A stretch of 11,529 nucleotides of DNA from the NCBI GenBank assembly GCA_013817465.1, contig JACDCP010000073.1, positions 1-11,529 on the forward strand. The letters are read 5' to 3'. This document shows positions 6,575-11,529 of the stretch, one piece after another (the stretch's first letter is position 1; the number at the start of each line of letters is the position of its first letter). The notes under the pieces were generated by a model. That model was not told the DNA's origin. It did no database searches and saw only the letters and a program-made list of their open reading frames with translations. The position numbers were made by a program, and so were the translations under genes. This DNA is from Gammaproteobacteria bacterium. Its GTDB lineage: Bacteria > Pseudomonadota > Gammaproteobacteria > Steroidobacterales > JACDCP01.

Positions 6575-7057
6575 ATGCGATATCTGCCGGCTTGCCTCTT
6601 ACTGTCGGTCGCGTGCCTTCGGGCAGCGGCGGTCATGGCCGATTCGCTGAACGCTTTCGACGAATTCGTGCGCCGATACGAAGCGGCCCCTATAGCCGAG
6701 AGGCAGGACCTGGTCGACTCCTTCGTTGTCACGCAAGGGGAACGAGGGGGCTTCCCCATCATCGAAGGTGAATCCGGCGCCGTGTTCTTCAATGTCAGTG
6801 CTGGCAGCGAGGAGTCTGTTCGTTTGATCGGGAGCTTTAAGGCTCGCAGCTTCTACAACGCGTACTGGGACGAAGTCGGCGAAGAAATGCAGCCGATCAC
6901 GGACGGTGCCCTTGTGTATTTCAAACGGATGAGATTCGAGCCGGACGCGAGGCATGATTACCTGTTTGTGGTGGACGGGAAGGAAGTGCTCGACCCGCTC
7001 AACCCACGACGCGTGCCTAGCGGCCCCAATCGGGCAGCCGGTCGAGGCCGCGCATGA
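6575..7057 (+). CDS. Truncated secreted protein: E-set domain of an esterase-like enzyme, catalytic part lost
   Basis: From ATG 6575 the product has 160 residues: a signal peptide (MRYLPACLLLSVACLRAAAVMA, cleavage likely before DSLNAF) followed by an immunoglobulin/CBM48-like E-set domain. The domain call rests on FFNVSAGSEESVRLIGSF, RFEPDARHDYLFVVDGKE and the ending DPLNPRRVPSG, which closely resembles the N-terminal domain of enterochelin-esterase-like (PF00756) hydrolases. In those proteins a catalytic domain of some 250 residues follows; here the frame ends ten residues later in GPNRAAGRGRA. The 3' remnant of the same kind of gene is found directly downstream in another frame. An ATG at 6548, overlapping the toxin stop, is an alternative start but gives an acidic extension before the signal peptide. 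Probably a non-functional remnant, possibly still an exported binding domain. Confidence 0.7.
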   Translation: MRYLPACLLLSVACLRAAAVMADSLNAFDEFVRRYEAAPIAERQDLVDSFVVTQGERGGFPIIEGESGAVFFNVSAGSEESVRLIGSFKARSFYNAYWDEVGEEMQPITDGALVYFKRMRFEPDARHDYLFVVDGKEVLDPLNPRRVPSGPNRAAGRGRA

Positions 7058-7133
7058 GGGGCACAGCTTCGCGACTTGGCGGCACCTCACGGACGACATG
7101 CTCCTGCACTTTTTCCCCGCCGGAAGCGACGCT
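7029..7133 (+). pseudogene. C-terminal remnant of the esterase-like gene, in a shifted frame
   Basis: In the third forward frame the sequence reads IGQPVEAAHEGHSFATWR then HLTDDMLLHFFPAGSDA. EGHS-x-x-x-WR-x-x-x-DDxLxxFFP is the characteristic end of enterochelin-esterase-like alpha/beta hydrolases and contains the catalytic-His region (HEGHS). The preceding E-set fragment lies in a different frame and abuts it at about 7025-7030. So the two ends of one gene are joined, with the middle (including the GxSxxG nucleophile motif) gone and the frame broken. The remnant frame has no stop of its own before running antisense into the 3' end of ettA. Residue similarity is judged from memory of the family. 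Confidence 0.65.
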
Positions 7134-7149
7134 CCGCAGGCGCCGCGCC

Positions 7150-8823
7150 TCAAACGACCAGCCGCTTATAACGCAGCCGGTGCGGCTGGTCGGCGACCTC
7201 GCCAACACGCCGGCGATAGTCCTGCTCGTATTCGGCGTAGTTGCCTTCGAACCAGACCACGCTGCTGTCGCCTTCGAAGGCGAGCATGTGTGTCGCGATG
7301 CGGTCGAGGAACCAGCGGTCGTGCGAGATGACGGCGGCACAGCCGGGGAAATCGAGCAGCGCTTCCTCCAGCGCGCGCAAGGTTTCCACGTCGAGGTCAT
7401 TGGTCGGCTCGTCGAGCAGCAGGAGATTGCCGCCGGCGCTCAGGACCTTGGCCAGATGCACGCGATTGCGTTCGCCGCCGGACAGCAGGCCGACCTTCTG
7501 CTGCTGCTGCGAGCCGCGGAAGTTGAACCGGCCGACATAAGCTCGTGAGGGCGTTTCGTAGCTGCCGATGCGCATGATGTCCTGCGCGCCGGAGATTTCC
7601 TCCCAGACGGTCTTGTCGTCGTCGAGCGACTGGCGTGACTGATCGACGGCGGCCATCTGCACCGACTCGCCGATGCGGATTTCGCCGGCATCCGGCTGTT
7701 CCAGGCCTGTGAGCATGCGGAACAGGGTCGTCTTGCCGGCGCCGTTCGGTCCTATGACGCCGACGAGGCCGCCGGGCGGCAGCTTGAACGACAGATCGTC
7801 GATCAACAGACGTTCGCCGTATGCTTTGCTCAAGCCTTTCGCCTCGACCACGAGATCGCCGAGCCGCGGTCCCGGCGGAATGTAAATTTCGTTGGTCTCC
7901 TGGCGCTGCTGGTATTCCGGCGACTGCAGCTCCTCGAAGCGCTTGAGGCGCGCCTTGCTTTTTGCCTGCCGGCCCTTCGGGTTCGCACGCACCCATTCGA
8001 GCTCGGCGTGCATGGCCTTGCGGCGCGCTTCCTGCTGCTTTTCCTCGTGCGCCAGCCGTTGCTCCTTCTGCTCGAGCCACGAGGAGTAGTTGCCCTGCCA
8101 GGGAATGCCGTGGCCGCGGTCGAGCTCCAGAATCCAGCCGGCGACGTTGTCCAGGAAGTAACGGTCGTGGGTAACGGCAATGACGGTGCCGGGATACTCG
8201 CCGAGATAACGCTCGAGCCACGCGACGGATTCCGCGTCCAGATGGTTGGTCGGTTCATCGAGCAGCAGCATGTCGGGCGCGGAGAGCAGCAACTGGCAGA
8301 GTGCAACGCGCCGCCGCTCGCCGCCTGAAAGCTGCTCGATGCGCGCTTCCCAGGGCGGCAGCCGCAGCGCGTCGGCAGCGATCTCGAGCTTGCGCTCGAG
8401 ATCCCATGCGCCGGCCGCCTCGATCGCTTCCTGCAGTTTGCCCTGTTCCTCGAGCAGCGCGTTCATTTCGTCTTCGCCCATCGGCTCGGCAAATCGCAGG
8501 CTGATATCGTTGAAGCGGTCGAGCAGGGCCTTCGTTTCGGCGACGCCGACCTCGACGTTGCCGCGCACATCGAGCCCGGGATCGAGGCGCGGTTCCTGCG
8601 GCAGAAAGCCGACGCGAATACCGGGCTGCGGTCGCGCCTCTCCTTCGATGTCGCGATCCTCGCCGGCCATGATCCGCAACAAAGACGATTTGCCCGAGCC
8701 ATTGAGGCCGAGCACACCAATTTTCGCCCCGGGGAAGAATGACAGCGAAATATCGCGCAGGATGAAACGCTTGGGTGGCACGAGCTTGGCCACCCGGTTC
8801 ATGGTGTAAATGAATTGCGCCAT
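7150..8823 (-). CDS. ettA: Energy-dependent translational throttle protein EttA (ABC-F)
   Basis: Cytosolic ABC-F ATPase that binds the ribosomal E site and gates entry into elongation according to energy charge. The start MAQFIYTMNRV matches the start of E. coli EttA, and a GAGG at 8833-8830 lies six bases before that ATG. The in-frame ATG four codons upstream (8835) overlaps this Shine-Dalgarno and is rejected. In the 557-residue product, domain 1 has Walker A GLNGSGKS (39-46), LSGGE (165-169) and Walker B with catalytic Glu190. The P-site tRNA-interaction arm follows (about 237-316; GNYSSWLEQKEQRLA then KGRQAKSKARLKRFEEL). Domain 2 has Walker A GPNGAGKT (358-365), LSGGE (447-451) and Glu472. 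There are no transmembrane segments, so it is not a transporter. It ends RLRYKRLVV, a normal EttA end. Confidence 0.97.
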   Translation of the reverse strand: MAQFIYTMNRVAKLVPPKRFILRDISLSFFPGAKIGVLGLNGSGKSSLLRIMAGEDRDIEGEARPQPGIRVGFLPQEPRLDPGLDVRGNVEVGVAETKALLDRFNDISLRFAEPMGEDEMNALLEEQGKLQEAIEAAGAWDLERKLEIAADALRLPPWEARIEQLSGGERRRVALCQLLLSAPDMLLLDEPTNHLDAESVAWLERYLGEYPGTVIAVTHDRYFLDNVAGWILELDRGHGIPWQGNYSSWLEQKEQRLAHEEKQQEARRKAMHAELEWVRANPKGRQAKSKARLKRFEELQSPEYQQRQETNEIYIPPGPRLGDLVVEAKGLSKAYGERLLIDDLSFKLPPGGLVGVIGPNGAGKTTLFRMLTGLEQPDAGEIRIGESVQMAAVDQSRQSLDDDKTVWEEISGAQDIMRIGSYETPSRAYVGRFNFRGSQQQQKVGLLSGGERNRVHLAKVLSAGGNLLLLDEPTNDLDVETLRALEEALLDFPGCAAVISHDRWFLDRIATHMLAFEGDSSVVWFEGNYAEYEQDYRRRVGEVADQPHRLRYKRLVV

Positions 8824-8846
8824 ATATAGCCTCAAAAAAGTGCTGA

Positions 8847-8852
8847 ATTATC
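8847..8852 (-). promoter_or_regulatory. Possible -10 element for ettA beside the palindromic element
   Basis: GATAAT on the minus strand matches five of six positions of TATAAT and lies 23 bases before the ettA ATG. The expected -35 position falls at the edge of the neighbouring inverted repeat and shows no good hexamer, so the element may have altered the original promoter. Confidence 0.25.
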
Positions 8853-8871
8853 GGCCAATGGCAGCGACAAT

Positions 8872-8955
8872 GGAAATGGGGACATTCCTGATTTGGCCAC
8901 GGTGCGGCCAACGGTTGAGCTCAACAGCAAATAAATCGGGAATGTCCCCATTTCC
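8872..8955. repeat. 84-bp palindromic element with internal hairpins (REP/MITE-like)
   Basis: The arms 8872-8894 (starting GGAAATGGGGACATTCCTG) and 8933-8955 (ending GGAATGTCCCCATTTCC) are reverse complements over 23 bp with a single mismatch. Between them lie two smaller inverted repeats: TTGGCC/GGCCAA (8893-8898 and 8906-8911) around a seven-base loop, and the perfect 12-bp palindrome GTTGAGCTCAAC (8914-8925). The whole unit could fold like a clover leaf. It fills most of the gap between the divergent ettA and deacetylase-like genes and ends 14 bases before the latter's ATG. The GGGGACATTCC type of end recalls repeats I associate with REP-type or RAYT-mobilised elements; that link is from memory. 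I saw no obvious flanking target duplication. Its low GC loop and symmetry differ from the surrounding coding DNA. Confidence 0.8.
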
Positions 8956-8969
8956 CCCGAGGCAATAAA

Positions 8970-9932
8970 ATGAACGACATCCCCGTTGCGGTCCGTGTTT
9001 TCGCCGGCGTCGAGCTGGCGCGCTACGGCTTCGGCGAGGACCATCCGTTCGGGCCGGACCGTCACGACGTGTTTCTGCGCGAGCTCGAAGCGGACGGGCT
9101 TAACGAGCGCGTCCAGTTCGCCGCGCCGCGCAGGGCGACGCGCGCAGAGCTCGAGGCGTTTCACACGCCGGCCTATGTCGACTGGGTGCGCGAGCGCTCG
9201 GCCGCCGGAAGCGGTTTTCTGGACGCAGGTGACACGCCGGCCCTGCGCGGCATCTTCGAGAGCGGCGCATACGTGGTGGGCACCACCGCGCAGGCGGTGC
9301 GGGACATCATGCGTGGCGCCTGCCGTCGCGCGTTCGTGCCCATCGGTGGACTGCACCATGCGCGGCGCGATGCCGCAGCCGGCTTCTGCGTATTCAACGA
9401 TTGCGGCGTCGCCATCGAAATCCTGCGTCGCGATTTCGACCTGTCCCGCATCGCTTACGTCGATATCGATGCGCATCACGGCGACGGTGTCTATTATGGC
9501 TTCGAGGACGACCCCGTGCTCATTTTCGCGGACATTCATGAAGACGGCCGGTTCCTGTATCCGGGCACGGGCGCCGCCAGCGAAACCGGCAAAGGCGCCG
9601 CGAGCGGGCTCAAGCTCAATATTCCCTTGCCGCCCGGGGCAGGCGACGAGGATTTCAAGCGCGCCTGGGAGCGGGTCGAGCGGCATCTCGAAGCGGCGCA
9701 GCCGGAGTTCATTCTGTTGCAATGCGGGGCCGACAGCCTGGCCGGCGATCCGATCACGCATCTGAGGTTCTCCGAGGAAGCCCATGCGCTGGCGGCGCAG
9801 CGCGTTTGCGACATTGCGAGCCGCCACTGCGCGGGCCGCGTGCTCGGCATGGGAGGCGGCGGCTACCACCGGCGCAATCTGGCACGCGCCTGGTCGCGGG
9901 TCGTGCGCGCGTTCGTCGAAGCGGGTCCGTAA
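8970..9932 (+). CDS. Histone-deacetylase-superfamily hydrolase (AcuC/acetylpolyamine amidohydrolase-like)
   Basis: Zinc-dependent deacylase of 320 residues. The active site is complete: tandem His129-His130 in GGLHHARRDAAAGFCVFND, zinc ligands Asp167 and His169 in YVDIDAHHGDGV, the third ligand Asp255 in QCGADSLAGDP, and the transition-state Tyr299 in GMGGGGYHRRN. Bacterial relatives deacetylate acetyl-CoA synthetase (AcuC), acetylated polyamines or other acyl amides; the substrate here cannot be decided from sequence and no acs or acuA gene is nearby. The ATG is preceded by a purine-rich CCCGAGGCAATAAA, where GAGG (8959-8962) is a usable ribosome binding site seven bases upstream. That site lies just outside the palindromic element. 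Confidence 0.92.
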   Translation: MNDIPVAVRVFAGVELARYGFGEDHPFGPDRHDVFLRELEADGLNERVQFAAPRRATRAELEAFHTPAYVDWVRERSAAGSGFLDAGDTPALRGIFESGAYVVGTTAQAVRDIMRGACRRAFVPIGGLHHARRDAAAGFCVFNDCGVAIEILRRDFDLSRIAYVDIDAHHGDGVYYGFEDDPVLIFADIHEDGRFLYPGTGAASETGKGAASGLKLNIPLPPGAGDEDFKRAWERVERHLEAAQPEFILLQCGADSLAGDPITHLRFSEEAHALAAQRVCDIASRHCAGRVLGMGGGGYHRRNLARAWSRVVRAFVEAGP

Positions 9933-9965
9933 GCCCGACAGCCGAACGGTGAATGGGTTCGATTG

Positions 9966-9988
9966 CCGGGCGGCTTTCAATCCGCCGG
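9966..9988 (+). other. Weak GC-rich hairpin between the deacetylase-like gene and glyA
   Basis: CCGGGCGG (9966-9973) can pair with CCGCCGG (9982-9988) leaving one bulged G and an eight-base loop. It could mark the end of the upstream transcript, but no T run follows, so a terminator call is weak. The rest of the 107-base gap holds the putative glyA -10 and ribosome binding site. Confidence 0.2.
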
Positions 9989-10000
9989 TTGCCGTCGGGG

Positions 10001-10006
10001 TACAAT
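10001..10006 (+). promoter_or_regulatory. Possible -10 element of glyA
   Basis: TACAAT matches five of six consensus positions and lies 34 bases before the glyA ATG, a normal distance. No good -35 is present at 17 bases (CAATCC); TTTCAA at 9975-9980 is a better hexamer but 20 bases away. No riboswitch structure is evident in the short leader. Confidence 0.3.
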
Positions 10007-10039
10007 TCCCGTTTACGTGCGGATGAGGATACAGAAACG

Positions 10040-11293
10040 ATGTTCAGCGCCGATATGACCATCGCGGGCTTCGACGACCGCCTGCAGGAGGCGCTCGACG
10101 GCGAGCGCAGACGGCAGGAAGAGCAGATCGAGCTCATCGCGTCGGAGAACTACGCGAGCCCGCGCGTGCTCGCTGCACAGGGTACGGTGCTCACCAACAA
10201 GTATGCCGAAGGCTACCCCGGCAAGCGGTATTACGGCGGCTGCGAGTTTGTCGACATCGCCGAGCAACTCGCGATCGACCGGGCGAAGGAACTGTTCGGC
10301 GCGGCGTATGCGAATGTGCAGCCCCATTCAGGATCGCAGGCGAATGCAGCCGCGTATCTCGCCCTGCTGAACGCAGGAGACACGCTGCTCGGCATGAGCC
10401 TGGCCCATGGCGGGCATCTGACCCACGGCGCCAAGGTCAATATTTCGGGCAAGCTGTTCAAGGCTGTGCAATACGGCCTCAACGAGTCGACCGGCGAGAT
10501 CGACTACGAGCAGGTCGAGCGGCTTGCCCGCGAGCACGAGCCGAAGCTCATCATCGCCGGCTTCTCGGCCTATTCGCGTGTGGTCGACTGGCAGCGGTTC
10601 CGCGACATTGCCGATGCCGTCGGCGCGTATTACCTCGTCGACATGGCGCACGTGGCCGGCCTGGTCGCAGCCGGCGAGTATCCGAGCCCGGTGGACATCG
10701 CCGATGTCACGACGACGACCACACACAAGACCCTGCGCGGGCCACGCGGCGGCCTGATCCTTGCGCGCGAAAACGAGGAGCTGACGAAGAAGCTTTCCTC
10801 GCTCGTTTTTCCGGGCACGCAGGGCGGCCCGCTCATGCACGTCATCGCCGCCAAGGCCGTCGCGCTGCTCGAGGCAATGCAGCCCGATTTCAAGACCTAT
10901 CAGCATCAGGTAGTGGTCAATGCACGCGAAATGACGCGCATCCTCATGGAGCGCGGTTACAAGATCGTCTCCGGCGGCACGGACAATCATCTGTTTCTGA
11001 TCGATCTGATCGACAAGGAGATCACCGGCAAGGACGCGGATGCCGCGCTCGATCGCGCCCGCATCACGGTCAACAAGAATGCCGTGCCCAACGATCCACG
11101 CTCGCCCTTCGTGACCAGCGGCTTGCGGCTGGGGACACCGGCGGTAACGACGCGCGGCTTCGGCGTCGACGAAATTGGCGAGCTCACGGGCTGGATCGCC
11201 GACATCCTGGACGACATCGAAAACGAAGCCACCATAGAACGCGTCGGAAAACAGGCGCTCGAGCTATGCCGACGTTTCCCCGTGTATGCCTGA
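10040..11293 (+). CDS. glyA: Serine hydroxymethyltransferase
   Basis: PLP enzyme interconverting serine plus tetrahydrofolate with glycine plus 5,10-methylenetetrahydrofolate, the main cellular one-carbon source. The ATG at 10040 gives 417 residues, the same length as E. coli GlyA, with GAGGA (10025-10029) as a ribosome binding site; the open frame upstream of it is not homologous. Very strong family motifs are present: ELIASENY (31-38), NKYAEGYPGKRYYGG (53-67), LAHGGHLTHG with His127, VDMAHVAGLVA with Asp201 and His204, and the PLP-binding Lys230 in TTTTTHKTLRGPRGG. PFVTSGLRLGTPA (356-368) is the usual C-terminal segment. nrdR starts 18 bases after the stop on the same strand, suggesting an operon. 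Confidence 0.98.
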   Translation: MFSADMTIAGFDDRLQEALDGERRRQEEQIELIASENYASPRVLAAQGTVLTNKYAEGYPGKRYYGGCEFVDIAEQLAIDRAKELFGAAYANVQPHSGSQANAAAYLALLNAGDTLLGMSLAHGGHLTHGAKVNISGKLFKAVQYGLNESTGEIDYEQVERLAREHEPKLIIAGFSAYSRVVDWQRFRDIADAVGAYYLVDMAHVAGLVAAGEYPSPVDIADVTTTTTHKTLRGPRGGLILARENEELTKKLSSLVFPGTQGGPLMHVIAAKAVALLEAMQPDFKTYQHQVVVNAREMTRILMERGYKIVSGGTDNHLFLIDLIDKEITGKDADAALDRARITVNKNAVPNDPRSPFVTSGLRLGTPAVTTRGFGVDEIGELTGWIADILDDIENEATIERVGKQALELCRRFPVYA

Positions 11294-11311
11294 CGGCCGC
11301 CGCGAGACGCC

Positions 11312-11529
11312 ATGCACTGCCCGTTCTGTGGTCACGATGAGACCAAGGTGATCGATTCGCGGCTGGCGGCCGAAGGCGATCAGGTGCGCCGACGGCGGCA
11401 GTGTCTCGATTGCGCGGAGCGGTTCACGACCTTCGAATCCGCCGAGCTGGTCATGCCGCACGTTGTCAAGAGCGATGAGCGGCGTGAACCTTTCGATGAG
11501 AGCAAGCTGCGCAGCGGCATCGTCAAGGC
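11312..11529 (+). CDS. nrdR: Transcriptional repressor NrdR, N-terminal part, cut by the right edge
   Basis: ATP/dATP-sensing repressor of ribonucleotide reductase genes. The 72 codons present are about half of the usual ~150. They show the zinc ribbon with Cys3, Cys6, Cys31 and Cys34 (MHCPFCGHDETKVIDSR, then QVRRRRQCLDCAERFTTFE) and the beginning of the ATP-cone (PHVVKSDERREPFDESKLRSG, residues 49-69), nearly identical to the E. coli protein as I recall it. No strong Shine-Dalgarno is visible before the ATG, fitting expression from the glyA message. The glyA-nrdR order is common in Gammaproteobacteria. Confidence 0.96.
   Translation, partial: MHCPFCGHDETKVIDSRLAAEGDQVRRRRQCLDCAERFTTFESAELVMPHVVKSDERREPFDESKLRSGIVK

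Noticed and set aside
7058..7149. Small independent gene between the truncated esterase and ettA
   Set aside because: The only meaningful reading is the shifted-frame esterase tail; no start codon with a ribosome binding site gives another credible product.
8914..8925. GTTGAGCTCAAC palindrome as an independent transcription factor site
   Set aside because: It lies at the centre of the larger inverted-repeat element, so it is more simply part of that structure.
8832..9980. Open frame of about 380 codons antisense to the deacetylase-like gene
   Set aside because: It is a codon-bias shadow of a gene with a complete active site and would also run across the palindromic element.
9953..10039. Upstream extension of the glyA frame by 29 codons
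   Set aside because: The extension is not homologous to GlyA, overlaps the putative promoter, and the ATG at 10040 has a ribosome binding site and gives the normal 417 residues.

Overview
The window is GC-rich chromosomal DNA that looks gammaproteobacterial. The EttA and GlyA products read very close to the E. coli proteins, glyA is followed directly by nrdR, and histidine breakdown uses the five-step HutF/HutG branch typical of pseudomonad-like bacteria. I cannot name the genus. Nearly all of the window is coding; no intergenic gap exceeds about 150 bases. I saw no tRNA, rRNA, CRISPR array or transposase gene.

Left part (1-4060), histidine utilisation. Two divergent two-gene units share a 14-base gap. 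On the minus strand hutI overlaps hutH by ATGA, and hutH runs off the left edge. On the plus strand hutF overlaps hutG by ATGA. HutH converts histidine to urocanate, HutI opens imidazolone propionate to formiminoglutamate, HutF deiminates this to N-formylglutamate, and HutG releases glutamate and formate. The urocanase gene (hutU) and a hut regulator are not in the window.

Middle part (4078-7133). A lipoprotein carrying a methyltransferase-like fold (minus) is divergent from a ferredoxin/flavodoxin-NADP+ reductase-type gene (plus). Next comes a toxin-antitoxin pair: a ribbon-helix-helix antitoxin overlapping a PIN-domain toxin, preceded by a perfect 13-bp inverted repeat that is a likely autoregulatory operator. 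Behind the toxin lie the two ends of a secreted esterase-like gene whose catalytic middle is missing. The N-terminal E-set domain and the C-terminal tail now sit next to each other in different frames.

Right part (7150-11529). ettA (minus; ABC-F translational throttle) and a class II histone-deacetylase-like hydrolase gene (plus) are divergent. Between them is an 84-bp palindromic element with 23-bp arms and two smaller internal inverted repeats, resembling a small non-autonomous or REP/MITE-type element. glyA (serine hydroxymethyltransferase) and the start of nrdR (ribonucleotide reductase repressor) follow as a probable operon cut by the right edge.

Most of the window is standard metabolism. 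The points most worth a second look are the palindromic element, the collapsed esterase gene, the toxin-antitoxin operator, the exported methyltransferase-like lipoprotein and the very compact hut divergent promoter region.
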